This document shows positions 22,050-62,950 of a stretch of DNA of 64,000 bases, piece after piece. Source of the stretch: Hydra vulgaris (lineage: Eukaryota > Cnidaria > Hydrozoa > Anthoathecata > Hydridae); contig NC_088920.1 in NCBI RefSeq assembly GCF_038396675.1, positions 72,766,001-72,830,000 of the forward strand, written 5' to 3'. Numbering within the stretch: the first letter of the stretch is position 1; the number at the start of each line of letters is the position of its first letter. The position numbers and the translations under genes are program-made. The notes beneath the pieces were generated by a model. That model had not been told where the DNA came from, did not search any database, and saw nothing but the letters and a program-made list of their open reading frames with translations.

Positions 22050-23358
22050 TTATCATAACATAACTCAAAACTAAACGAATAATTACGATGAATATTGAAA
22101 ATAATGTTGTCTCATTAATGTTGACTCAACAATGAGTCAACACTGACGAGTTTTTATATTTTTTGCTTGCTTTTTATATTTATTAGCACAATTCGCACAT
22201 CCTTATAAAACGAATCGGTGCTAAAATTTGAAAAAAAATCTGAATGGAGAGTCAACTTTAGATAAGAAATTAGTTAATTGACTAAACAAAGAAAAAAATT
22301 TTAAAAATTTACAATTATTTCTAATAAAATTGCTGGTGCTAAAAGTTTTGTTTTGCGAGATAATTTATAACAACATTGATAACAAGTGCTAAACCTTTTA
22401 TACTGCAAAATATTTTCATACACAAAATTAAATAGTTGAAAAATCAAAGAGATAATAGCCGGAGGAAGAACGAAGTCGAAAATGATTTCAAGCCCGATAT
22501 AGCCTTTGATTTAAAATTATTCCAGCGGCGAGTCGAAAAAAAGGCGCTTTTGCAAAAAAATAAAAAATTTTGAAATGTAATTTTAAGCTTTGAAAGCCGT
22601 AATTGAAGTCAAATAATCTCTTAAAAGTTTATTGGATAGGTTTTTAACAACTATTCGATCAATTAAAAAGTCTCAAATTACAGGTATAAATATCAAAGTT
22701 TTAAATAATCTTTGCTACCTTTTGAACCTTATTTTTTGCTTGCCTGTTCAGCTCTCGGATTATTACATTCTTTAGGAATGTTATTTCGGCTAGCCATTAA
22801 TTAAATCCCTCAAGGCTTTTATTTTGTATTGTAGTATCTTTGCTGGATTTAAAAGCAAATTGCTTTATTCTAAATATGGAGATATAAAATAACCTGGCAA
22901 AAAAACTACCAATTCTTATCTAGACATTTATTAATTCAATTCTAATCTAGAAATATATTTTTAGCCGTTCAAAAGCACAATGTAAAAAAATAACAATTAA
23001 CTAACTCTAAATATTGTTTACGAACTTGTTAAACTTCCACGTTTTGTTTGCAATGCTTCAATTGCCTATGACGTTTTGAAACAATATCATTAAATAATTT
23101 TTGTTAAAAGTGGAATGTGATTGGTTAACTTTAATTTATGAAAACTACGCGTTGTTTAATAAAAAATTATGTTACAACTAAGACCGTTTCTTGAGAAATG
23201 ACGTGTTTTAACTTCTTTCTCCCTCCAGCAATTGTATCTCTTTGAATTTGTATTTGAGATATATGGTAAAAAAAAACGTATTAGATGGAACTAACATAAA
23301 TTAAATAAAACTAATAAATATCTAATATCATTAAATACAGTAGTTTAACGCAAATTAT
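22050..23358. other. 3' flank of the channel gene
   Basis: AT-rich; includes the likely 3' untranslated region (just below 23359). No other feature recognised. Confidence 0.4.
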
Positions 23359-53258
<29,900 letters not shown>

Positions 53259-53290
53259 TCTTTTTAACGTTCTCCTCTAAAAAAATTTTC
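53259..53290 (-). promoter_or_regulatory. Acceptor-like site 18 bases upstream of channel ATG
   Basis: Minus-strand sequence GAAAATTTTTTTAG/AGGAG ends at 53277, giving an 18-base leader before the ATG. It has the pyrimidine tract and AG of a 3' splice site. In Hydra many transcripts receive a trans-spliced leader at such sites; a conventional 5' untranslated exon farther upstream is the alternative. Inference only. Confidence 0.4.
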
Positions 53291-53299
53291 TTAAGAATC

Positions 53300-53980
53300 T
53301 TTTTTTGTTTTCAAAATAAAACAAAAGATTATATTGAATAAAAGGTTCTCGATATTAAATTAATTAAAATTGAAAACACTAAAAAAATAAGAAAGAAAAC
53401 AAAATTGAAGCTCAAACACTTCTAAACTTCAAATTAGATTTTTAGTGACAACAAAAAGGACACCATGAAGCGTGGTGTAAAGTATAAAACTTTTAAAGCA
53501 AATCTAAAGTTTTAAATTACAATTTGAAGCTATAATCTATAAATCTGTTAAATCTATTAAATACAATTCGCGTTTTGTGTCATGAAAACGCATACACGCC
53601 TTTGAACGTTTTTTTTTGACGTCTTAAACACCTCAGGGTTAAACCTGGTACTACATAAAAAATTATCTTTAATAAAATTAATGTACCGATGAGTAACACA
53701 AAATGTAAAAAAAAGTAACAGAAAATGTAAAATTTTTTGTATAAGTGTATGTGTTTTTAAAAAGAAGATTAAAAATTGATGTTGTTATAGCAATACAGTT
53801 TAAATAGTTGAATATAAAGAAAAAAAAACTGAAATTTTTTATTAAGACGCATGCCGTTTGTCAGCTCTTGTTGTTCTCTGCATTCAGAGCTTAACGATGG
53901 TTCTTTCATTTTTAAGGTTATTTTATTTAAAAAGCAGGTTTTAAAAGATTTTCAAAGAAGCTCTTATCATAGCATTTGTT
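53300..53980. other. Upstream flank of the channel gene
   Basis: AT-rich; a short 'gacgtcttaaacacctcagggttaaacc' (53615-53645) echoes the GACGT modules. Promoter elements could not be picked out. Confidence 0.4.
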
Positions 53981-53984
53981 CAGA

Positions 53985-54095
53985 AAGTTCATGCCTCCTT
54001 TCCCTAGCAACGATGCGTATATTGCGTGAGCCGGCTTTGAACCATAGACCTCCAGTTCTGAAGCTAGAACTCTAACAACTACACAACAGCTAAAA
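53985..54095 (-). mobile_element. Worn tRNA-derived SINE head
   Basis: Plus-strand 'gttcatgcctcctttccctagcaacg' and 'gaaccatagacctccagttctgaag...agaactctaacaactac' align with the head region of family 1 SINEs. Confidence 0.5.
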
Positions 54096-54099
54096 CAAA

Positions 54100-55585
54100 T
54101 TAACCCAGGGAATTGAAATATTTTTCAATATTTCAATATTTCAGTTATTTCAAACCCTTGCCAAAATAAACAGCCAATTTGATAAAAAGCTTTGTATATT
54201 GGGTAAAAAAGTTGCTTTTGTGGTATCCGCATATACTCTTTAATTTTACACTTCCAGTAGTTTATTTGTAAGTAGGGTGTCACTTTTGTTAAAATTGTTT
54301 GGCATTTCAGAGATAATGATGGTTTTTTGTGTGGATTCTTGCAGTTGTGGTTCTTGAAGAATCTGACTTTGCCATTTCACAATGAAGTGGTTTTAGGTTA
54401 ATCTTGCTGTTTTATCTGTAAAATTTTAACACGTTGTTTTAATTGGCTGATTATCAAATCCTTTGCTAAACTTTCTTCTTGTCGAAAAATACATCAGTTT
54501 ATCACTAATTTATAAAACTATTTGCATTATGATGTATAAATATTAACATTTCTCCACGTTGAAACAACATTTCAACAACAACAACAGTCTCGATCGCTTT
54601 TTTTCATAAATATTTCCATATTCTGAAAACAATCTTTCCAAAAATACAGAGAATGCAGGTGGTGCTAGTAACTTAAGTGCTAGCAGTGGAAACTTCTCCT
54701 CGTGTTTCTAATAACTTAAAACGTCATTTTTTTCCTATAATCTAGTGATTAAAGAAAACATCAACTTCTTGAGCAGCTTGTACAAGGAAGACTTTATTAG
54801 AATTCAATACATTTTGAACTTTCTTGTGCAGCTCAAGAAGATTCAATATCACCTTTTTTTCCCTCTTCATATAATTTATAATAAAAACTTCTTTGGGTAA
54901 GTATGTAGTGGAGTCGTGAACAATGACTTCTGACCAGATTTATTATACCCCTTACTCATCTGCTATCCACATGGAATGCAAATTGCTGTGGAATCACAGC
55001 TACCATTAATTTTGAAAAGCCATTTTGAAGGTTTATTACGGCAATATTTTGTCATAATAAAATATATATTAGGATTTGAATTACATCTTCCGGATAATTT
55101 TTAAATATCCGGGAGTTCAATATTCGGTCCGATAATTAAAAAATGTTATCCGGGATACCCCTTGGAAAAATCTTAAAATCTTTTCAATTTAACTTTTCAA
55201 TCCGTTTAACTTTTCAATTATTAATTTTTATTTATTTAATAACAATAACATCTACTAATATTATTACCTAGTTTTTTGTTTATTCTCTTAAATTTTTATG
55301 TTAATCATCGCATTATATTCATTAGCATTATTTATGCCTAAATAAACATTCAGTTATGTATTTCATTATTTTTTTGTTTCTTTTTCTCGATACTTGTCTC
55401 GGAGTCCTGAGGCAATATTAAAATCGGAAGCTCTAATATCTATATGTCATCTATGTAAGTATGATTGTGTACACTTTTTGATATTTAGCAAGTATTTAAG
55501 ATGGTCTCTAAAGCATTGGAGTCTGGGAATACATTGTCTCGTATATCGTAGCGGCCCTTCTCTCATATTGTTTTGCTCCAATATT
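54100..55585. other. Unassigned AT-rich DNA
   Basis: No domain-bearing frame. A 'ccgggataccccttgg' patch near 55150 echoes the GC patch at 5100. Confidence 0.4.
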
Positions 55586-55588
55586 ATT

Positions 55589-55665
55589 TAAAAAATATAA
55601 AATACTTTATTATTTTTAATAAAGTATTTTATATTTTTATAAATAATATAAAATACTTTATTACT
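55589..55665. repeat. Foldback with repeated TATAAAATACTTTATTA
   Basis: TATAAAATACTTTATTA and its complement flank a short T loop, followed by a third direct copy. Confidence 0.9.
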
Positions 55666-56170
55666 TTTATTAAATGCATATATATGGAAATAATTTATTT
55701 CAAAAAAAGAAATCATTTTCATAATTTGACCAAATCGACTTTTAGTCGCTGTCAAAAATATATCGTTCAATTTTGTCGACAGTCGAATTGTTTATAAGTC
55801 GTAACACTTACACGAAACCAAAATCTGCCTTAAATAACAAAATCAGGTTAGCAGACTTTAACATCCCTCAGAATTAGGTCGTATTTTTCGGTTACCGGAT
55901 TATTTTTTATTCTATATATTGTCGCAAAACATTAGAGGACCATACGTCCCTAAGTCCTAGAGATGTTAGAATTTTTATTTATTTAATTTAAGTTACAAGT
56001 ACTAATAACATTTTTTTTAATAAAGCGAGTACCATCACTTTCTCCATTTTTATTTTATATTGAATTTAATATTTTTAACTCTATTTTAAACTGACTCATA
56101 GTCAATCCATTAACTCAATTTAACTATTAGAAGTTTATATTAAATAAATTTATTAAATAATAAATAAAAT

Positions 56171-56335
56171 TATTGGGGTATTTATTGGAGAAAACCTTTT
56201 TTTTTGGTAGATATCTACACAAACAATTGAAAAATCTAGATTGAAATATAATATATTAAATCTAGATTTTTCATTTTTTTTTTTGTAATTATCTACCAAA
56301 AAAAATGGTTTTCTCTAATAAATCCCACAATAATT
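56171..56335. mobile_element. Short foldback (MITE-like) element
   Basis: Terminal inverted arms about 50 bases: ATTGGGGTATTTATTGGAGA and on through AAAACC.TTTTTTTTGGTAGATA, mirrored at 56285-56335; a second inner pair AAAAATCTAGATT lies near the centre. No coding. Confidence 0.8.
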
Positions 56336-56339
56336 TTTA

Positions 56340-57230
56340 TAGTAATATAGACTATATTATAGTGTAATAGTTTTTATATTAACATATTTAAGGTATAGCA
56401 TAGCTCCACTTTTATAAGTGGTACCCATGTTGCTTCTGGGTTTAAATAATAATAGAAGTCCAGAAGCAATAAGGACCTTATCCTTCCAGTTTATTCAGTA
56501 AAGGTTTTTTCGATTTAATATCATTGTAACTGATGTGAAGATCTTCAATAAATGTATTTCAATCAAAGCATTGTATTTCAATGAAATGTATTGGTCAATC
56601 CAAGTCACAACTAAAGAGGTTTTATGTAATACAGTTGCAATGTGTACAAATTATTTGTCACAAACCTAGGATCACCCTTTTTGCTTCCCTTTTAAAAATA
56701 AAACTCAACACCTTACATAAGAGAAAAAATGTTTATGCAATAAAAGTTGTCAAATCTGCGTTATCTGGAATATACCATCCATCTATAGCATGTTTACAAA
56801 AAATAAAGATTTAAAGCTTATAGTTAAAAAGCAATAAACTGTCAAGGAAGCTTAAAACTCCAAAATTTCCTGTTGCGCATAAGGTAATTTTTAATTTTTC
56901 CAATGACATGTGTTATTTTTGAACAAATGCAAAAAGTTTCTACACTTTTAGAGTTCAAGTGAAAAAAGTGTTCAAGCATTAATAAATGTATGCACTTTTA
57001 TTAACTCATAGTTCTGCTATAATTTAAAATAATAATCTTTAATACAGCTGTATTTATTTTCAAGTTTTTAATTATTTCATTATATATTCATTGTTTTTGT
57101 GTTTCTCTTTGATAAATTCAATTTATGAAATAAATGTTAACTTTGTTTAACAATTAACTTTCTTATTTTAATATTTGTAATATATTTATTTCTTTTTTAT
57201 TTTAATATTTGTGCTTTTTTTTAGTCTGAT
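56340..57230 (+). other. Possible LINE C-terminal scrap, otherwise unassigned
   Basis: 56620-56760 reads QLQCVQIICHKPRITLFASL and NVYAIKVVKSAL, faintly like the post-reverse-transcriptase 'LQ...vRiI......plf..l' region. Weak. The rest is AT-rich. Confidence 0.25.
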
Positions 57231-57699
57231 TGCAAAGAATATTTTTATTTTATCTGATGTTGTTTATTGATGTATCATAATTTATGATTGGTGTATCTTA
57301 GTTTATGATTTTTTTTGTTTTGGTGACTTTTATTATAATTATCGTGACAGTTTATCTTTTCATTCTGATTTAAATAATCTCTAAATATTTTATTGAAACA
57401 TTAAAAAGCATAAAAAGCAGGCAACATTTTTGTTTAATTCATTATTATTGGCATTTTAGTTTTAAGTATAAAGTTGGAAAAATCTTGCAAAATTTATTTT
57501 TTGGTTAGGTAATATTTGTGAACAACTGTTAATTTTTTTTAAAAAAAAGGAAAAAGAAAACTGAAGAAAAAACTGCAGAAGTGGTTTTGGACACTCATCT
57601 TATGAATGCATACATTCTGCGTGAATTGACTTTAATCCATTATAATTTGACTAATCTTGAATAATGACAATTTAAGATTATAGGCACGTGCGAGTTGTG

Positions 57700-57775
57700 A
57701 TCCTGTTGATTGGAATGTGTTATCATCATCATAACTGCAGCAAAGAATTTTTTTCACCTCTTTGCTGCGATTATG
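57700..57775. repeat. Imperfect foldback around GCAGCAAAGA
   Basis: TTATCATCATCATAACTGCA and GCAAAGA are mirrored by TCTTTGCTGCGATTATGATA at 57760-57780 around a T/C-rich loop. Confidence 0.75.
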
Positions 57776-58254
57776 ATAATGTGTACACTCCGGTTATGTG
57801 AGTATAACCATGTGTTTGATTGCCAAGAGGAACACCTTTTGGCAAAAGATTACAATATGAATGAGATAAAACATTTATAAATGAAGCTTGAAGGAGGGAT
57901 ATTTATGTTTATGTTTCTCAGGTCTTAAAAAATTTCTGGCACTTAAACTGCAGCAAAATATCAACAGGACTGGAAGTCATGGCAAACAAGCTTTAACCTG
58001 GAAAAACTGCTCAAAAATGTTAATTTCAGATCTACTCTGATTAGATCTAAGTTTAATTCAGATCTACTCTAAACATTTTTGTATAAATAGGAGTCGGTCT
58101 AACTGTCTGCTCATACTCAGAATTTGATTTAACAACAATAACAAAAATTTTGATTGTAAGGCAAAAACAATAAGTAACAAAAAAAATTATACTTCCAAAA
58201 TATTCAAAATATATATAGATGTTAACAATTTTTTTTACTTATTATAACAGTTAC

Positions 58255-58640
58255 TTGTTTAATCTTTGCTTCCAACTAGAGTTGGAAGTTACTGGAAGAG
58301 CCAAGATGAAGTTTATGAAGAAAGATAACGACTCACAGATGATTTGATTGACAGATGGCAAATTATATGAACCAAGAAAAACAAGATGGAGAGAGAGAAT
58401 TCCAAAGAACATATGTTCAAGAAAAAAAACTAGGCAAATAAGAATTTTTAAAGCACTTAGGAATAGTCGCAGTTAAAGGATAAGGCTAAATTGAATGATG
58501 AGTAATAAAAGAATAAATTTAAGTAGATTGCAGAAGAGACGCTAGCTCTTTAGAGCTGCACCTATTATAGTATATTTAGAAAAGTGAAAGAGAAGCAACA
58601 TTACAACAGTGTGATAATGGTTGGAGGCTGGCTGCAACCT
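58255..58640 (-). mobile_element. CR1 3' fragment, 5' truncated
   Basis: Begins 'atctttgcttccaac' then 'agagttggaagttactggaaga', continues through the C-terminal region ('gacgctagctctttagag', 'gaagcaacattacaac') as in 47000-47330. Ends at 'gctggctgcaacc'. Confidence 0.85.
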
Positions 58641-58699
58641 TTACTTGTTTACTTATAATATATGTTATTAATATGCAGATATTTATATGATTCTTTAAA

Positions 58700-58880
58700 G
58701 CTCTTACTTATTATAAGATTGTTTGTTCATCATAAGTTGAACTTTCTTACTTATTATAAGGTTGTTTACTCATTATAAGTTGAACTTTCTTATTATAAGA
58801 CTGTTTGTTCAGTATAAGTTGAATTTTCTTACTTATTATATGATTGTTTACTCATTATAAGTTGAATTTTCTTCCTTAAT
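58700..58880. repeat. About 45-base tandem repeat, four copies
   Basis: Unit CTTACTTATTATAAGATTG with TTTACTCATTATAAGTTGAA, small differences between copies. Confidence 0.9.
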
Positions 58881-58974
58881 TTATATGTGTGAACTCGTCT
58901 AATAACTATAGTTTTTGAACATAATTATAGGTTTGAATAAATAAATGTTAAGTGATCATTTTATTATATTTATA

Positions 58975-59080
58975 GTGTCAACTTTTTCCTGGATCAACGA
59001 TGCGACAAAAGAAATTGAATCGAAAGTGGCTCCATGTTTTAACAAGGCAAGAGATCGCTATGATGGTCAAATGTGGTGAG
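58975..59080 (+). CDS. Possible exon of an unrecognised gene
   Basis: Preceded by TTTATTATATTTATAG and followed by GAG/GTATGTAA, both good splice signals. Two frames are open: one begins CQLFPGSTMRQKKLNRKW and ends VKCGE; the other begins STFSWINDATKEIESKVAP and would end at a TGA unless the alternative donor GTGAGG (59075) is used. Less AT-rich than its surroundings. I recognise neither peptide and found no partner exons, so it could be chance. Confidence 0.25.
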
Positions 59081-59529
59081 GTATGTAAATGATTGATGTT
59101 TCAATCGATGAGAAAAATAACAATCGATGCGAAAAATAACAATAGTTAGAAGGGGAGTGAAGAGGATGGTGAAAAAGATCCTCAACAAAAAATCGGCAGA
59201 TTTTTTTAAATAAATTTAAATATCATGTTTTAAATAAATATTTATATGAATACTTTAAATATAAATTTCAATAAATAATAACATTTAAATGATGTTTATT
59301 AAATTATTTAAATGATGTTTTTAAAATTTTATTAATAAAAAATTTTTCAAAAAGAGCCACGCTATCATCTTTTGATTAGTAGCGTGTGGTGTTTTTTTGT
59401 TGTCGCAATAGGACCATCCCTTAATGAACCCTTGTATTTGGTGCAGACATTGTTATCAGGTTCCCTAAAGTATTTTTAAGGCGGATGGTGGTGCCGAATA
59501 TAACTTTTTTTCTTTTTCTTTTTTTTTTA

Positions 59530-59590
59530 AATTTTGATTTACTCCCAATAAGGCTGCAAGCAACCACTACTAAGTTGAGATTTACTTTGC
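59530..59590 (-). mobile_element. CR1 3' end scrap
   Basis: T-run then 'ctcccaataaggctgcaagcaaccac' and 'agttgagatttact', the family 3' end. Confidence 0.7.
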
Positions 59591-60101
59591 TGTTTGATGG
59601 ACTACGCGTGATGTTGGTATGACTCATCTGGGTTTATATGTTTCAGTGAAATAACATTTTTTAAATGAGCCATGGGTCTAAACTTTAGTTAGGGGCATAT
59701 GGATTCTTTTTTAGCTTGATACAATGTTTATCACGTAAATAAACTATAATCACGTAAATATATCTCTTTCGCCAAGATGTTTTATTTGGTTAAAGAAAAC
59801 TTATTTTATTAAGGTTAAGGTTTAAGTTTATGCATGAAAATGTTTGCAACACAATAACTTCATTAAATGGTTTTCATGCACTTTTGAGATTCCCAAAAAT
59901 AATGGAAATGCACCAAAGAAAATCCGTATTTTGAAGTAACTTCTTATCTTTTTTTTTAATCTGAGCCTCCATATGCTTACAAGTGTTATGCTTATGCAAA
60001 AAAAAAACATGAATTTTTAAATTTTCTACAAGAAATATTCTTTTTATTGCAAACCTTTATATTACGTTGTATTTCCTGTAGATACCAGATTTAGAAGTGT
60101 A

Positions 60102-61026
60102 GGGGAGACCGGGGCTAGTTGGCTCGGTTTTTACTCTATGAGCTCTGTAGCCCTAACAGTACATTTTTTTAAAAATATTAAAGTGTAGTCTTAAAGAGTA
60201 TAGATTAGGGTATCTTATAAAATTTGTATTCATTTATAAAAAAAAATTCTTGGGGCCTTTCCGGACCCTCAAAAAAAAAAAAAAATTTGCGCCAACTTAC
60301 CCCACCACGGGGTAAGTTGGCGCAAACTATAAAAATGATTATTAATGCACTATTAAGTGCAAAATTAATAGAAATTTTTTTAAAATTAATTTTTGCAACA
60401 ATTTTATCCCAAAATTTAATATTACTTTTAGCTGGTACCAAATATTACTCCGTATAAAAGCCAAACAGTAACCCACCTTTTATCTGTGGAAAAAAAAACT
60501 AAACAAAATTTTTTTTAAATTTTTTTGTAAGAATAAATATTTTCAATATTGTTAAAAATAAAAAAAATAAAAAAAAATAATTTTATAAAAATAAATATTT
60601 TTTTCCATAGTAAATGCTATGAGCCAACTTACCCCGTGAAAAATTTGTCAACTTACCCCGAAAGCTTTTTTTTTAATAAACAGTCTATAGATACTGAAAA
60701 ACGGCAGCTTTGAAAAAAAAGTCTGACTGGATATAGTAAACCAATTGTGACTGGAACTTTTACAAAAATTTTTTTTTCATACGACTTAATATTTTCTTTG
60801 TAAAGTAAAAAGCAAGCGATGTTCTAAAAGTTACGTTTTTGTCCAAAAAACGCATAAATCTCAATATCTCCCATGCGCATGCGCGAATCCTGACAATACT
60901 ACAGTGAATGATGAAATGGTCAATGAGGAAGTTTTTGAGTAATTTTTGTCACTTTCTGATGAAAGGCTCTAAAGATAAACGCAGTTCGTCAACTTACCCC
61001 TGCGGCCAACTAGCCCCGGTCTCCCC
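60102..61026. mobile_element. 925-base TIR element, non-coding
   Basis: Perfect 22-base terminal inverted repeats (60102-60123 and 61005-61026, starting GGGGAGACCGGGGCTAG) flanked by TA on both sides (60100-60101, 61027-61028). Inside is a perfect 18-base hairpin (60286-60303 / 60309-60326, TTTGCGCCAACTTACCCC) and further AACTTACCCC copies near 60631, 60651 and 60991. No coding; a non-autonomous element relying on a TA-targeting transposase. Confidence 0.88.
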
Positions 61027-61101
61027 TATGTGCATTTTTTTTTGAACTAAAGTAAGCTATCCACGTCCACTAATTTGTATAGTAAAGTTTTTATTGAAAG
61101 C

Positions 61102-61196
61102 CAGAGGAGTTTTTAGTAATTTCTCAGACAAAAACGAAATTACATATAATGTATATATACATTTTTTTGTCTTACAAATTGCTCAAAACACCTCTG
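61102..61196. repeat. Imperfect hairpin with CAGAGG ends
   Basis: CAGAGGAGTTTTTAGTAATT through AGACAAAAA is mirrored by TTTTTTGTCTTACAAATTGC to CACCTCTG. Sits between the left arm of the outer element and the Tc1-type transposon; may be a separate tiny element. Confidence 0.8.
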
Positions 61197-61220
61197 ATTT
61201 GCTTTATACAACACAAATCA

Positions 61221-62526
61221 ACGGGTGATGCGGAAGTTATCGGACAAAATAAAAACGTCAATAACTTATTTATAAATAAAAAAACAAACTACTATTATAC
61301 TTTTTTAAATAAAGCATTTATCTTTTAACAAAAATATATTATTTTTTATATGAAAAAACACCACCATTTGCAATTGATCTTAATTTTGCTCTGACGCCTT
61401 TCATATGCAACTGTAAAAAGTTTAAATCAATTTCTTGTAGTTTTAGTTTAATACGATCAATCAAAACTTGCTCTGCTGAAGCTTGCCAATCTCCCTCGTA
61501 AACCTTCTGTGCCAAATGTCCCCAAAAAATTTCAATTGATCGTGCTTGAGGCACATTTGGGGGATTGGATTCTTTATCAACGTAATAGACATATTGGTCC
61601 ATCCAATTTAGAGAATCTTTAGAATAATGAGAACTTGCTAAATCTGGCCAAAATAAATAGTTAAAGTCTCCATGATACTTGTGAATAAATGGAAGAATTC
61701 GTTTTTCTAAACATACATTAATATAGATTGATGAATTTATCACAACAGCCTTGGAAGTGCGAAACAATGGCTCGGACATACCACGGTCAGATATGGCTAT
61801 CCACATTAATAATTTTTTTGGAAATTTCTCTTTTCCTATAAAACGAACACTTTCTGGGCATGTCTTTTTGTTGTTTGCATAGTATCCAAAATTTCCAGGC
61901 ATGTTGTCCCCTGCAAAACAAAAGTGTTTTTTGTCATCGATGACTAGAAGCGATTTTGTGTTATAGAGTTGGTTAACTAGTTTCCTGCTTCTTTTCTTTG
62001 CCTTTATTTGTTGTTCTATAGTGTGTTTTGGAGTTTTTTCACGTTTTCTATATTTAATATTCATTTTTTTTAACTGACGACCAATTGTCGATTGATTTAC
62101 ACCAAATTTAATACCTATTTTTCTCTGACTGACCCCTTTTCGATTGTTGACAAGTCTCGTTAATTCGGCTTTCTTTTCTGTAGTCCAGGATGTCGGACGA
62201 CCAGGGTGCTTTCTATCAGAAAACGATTGAACAATTTCAAGTCTTTTTAGGTTATCGTATATTGTACTTCGAGCAAGTCCTTCCTTTTCAAAATGATTTA
62301 CGATTTTTTTTTTTTTTATATTAGGTTTATTTACAAAAAAGATTTTTAGTCGCTTTCGAAAAGATTCTCGTTCAGCTGCATTTAACCTCATTTTAAATAG
62401 TTGTGTTTCAAATAATAAAGTTTAGATTTTATAGAACGTTTATGCCTACGCATAAAACCACAAAAACTAATTATTATGCTCAAATAATGAAATTAGGATT
62501 TGTCCGATAACTTCCGCATCGCCCGT
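61221..62526 (-). mobile_element. Tc1/mariner-type transposon, apparently intact
   Basis: Terminal inverted repeats 61221-61248 and 62499-62526 (28 bases, one mismatch, starting ACGGG(T/C)GATGCGGAAG). Right flank is TA, left flank CA, consistent with a TA duplication that has since mutated. Total 1306 bases with one intact transposase gene. Confidence 0.92.
61339..62391 (-). CDS. Tc1/mariner (IS630) superfamily transposase, intact
   Basis: 350 uninterrupted codons, normal length for the family. Residues 1-115: two helix-turn-helix units (KKKIVNHFEKEGLARSTIYD; GVSQRKIGIKFGVNQSTIGR) around a GRP(T) linker motif (KHPGRPTSWT), which bind the terminal repeats. Catalytic triad candidates: Asp152 in LLVIDDKKHF, Asp250 in FWPDLASSH, Glu287 in ARSIEIFWGHL, giving 36 residues between the second and third (DD36E spacing). 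Cuts and pastes the element at TA. The lack of lesions suggests recent activity; the same reading frame runs from ATG just inside the right terminal repeat. Confidence 0.92.
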   Translation of the reverse strand: MRLNAAERESFRKRLKIFFVNKPNIKKKKIVNHFEKEGLARSTIYDNLKRLEIVQSFSDRKHPGRPTSWTTEKKAELTRLVNNRKGVSQRKIGIKFGVNQSTIGRQLKKMNIKYRKREKTPKHTIEQQIKAKKRSRKLVNQLYNTKSLLVIDDKKHFCFAGDNMPGNFGYYANNKKTCPESVRFIGKEKFPKKLLMWIAISDRGMSEPLFRTSKAVVINSSIYINVCLEKRILPFIHKYHGDFNYLFWPDLASSHYSKDSLNWMDQYVYYVDKESNPPNVPQARSIEIFWGHLAQKVYEGDWQASAEQVLIDRIKLKLQEIDLNFLQLHMKGVRAKLRSIANGGVFSYKK

Positions 62527-62867
62527 TAGTGGACGCGGATAACCTACTTTAGTTCCAAAAATATTTACATGCACTTCTAAATCTGGTATTTACAGAAGAT
62601 TAAACGTAATATAAAGGTTTGCGATGAGAAGAATATTTATTTTAGGAAATACATGTTTTTTTTGTAATGTGAGTTAAATCAATATACCAGCATATTGATA
62701 ATATCAATATGCTAGTATATTGATTTGATTCACATTAATAAGCTACAAGCATTGCATCTGGTCTCACCGCAATATAGATAGATTAAGTTAATTTGAAGTT
62801 TTAAATTCCATGTTCGGTTTTGTCTTTCTTTTTTTTTTAATTTTCATTTATATTTATTTTGGTTTTT

Positions 62868-62950
62868 TGCCCCCCTAAGGCACCATTCACAGAGCACTGC
62901 GAAAAAGCATTTAGCAAGAAGTTCACGCGAACCATGGTCTTTAAAAGATA
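62868..62950 (-). mobile_element. Truncated family 1 SINE
   Basis: Plus-strand 'ccctaaggcaccattcacagagcactgcg' and 'aagcatttagcaagaagttcacgcg' match the 3' body of the copies at 50655 and 51833; tRNA-like head missing. Confidence 0.65.

Larger units (their letters stand above)
60005..62665. mobile_element. Outer foldback element with two nested insertions
   Basis: Left arm (60005-60101 continued at 61027-61073) and right arm (62527-62665) are inverted copies: e.g. ATTGCAAACCTTTATATTAC, ATACCAGATTTAGAAGTG and GAACTAAAGTA(A/G)G(C/T)TATCC(A/G)CGTCCACTAA. The left arm is split by a 925-base element and the interior by a Tc1-type transposon. Confidence 0.75.

Noticed and set aside
57570-57664. 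Frame reading KKTEEKTAEVVLDTHLMNAY as a possible host exon
   Set aside because: No convincing acceptor (A-run instead of pyrimidines) and a stop soon after without a donor.
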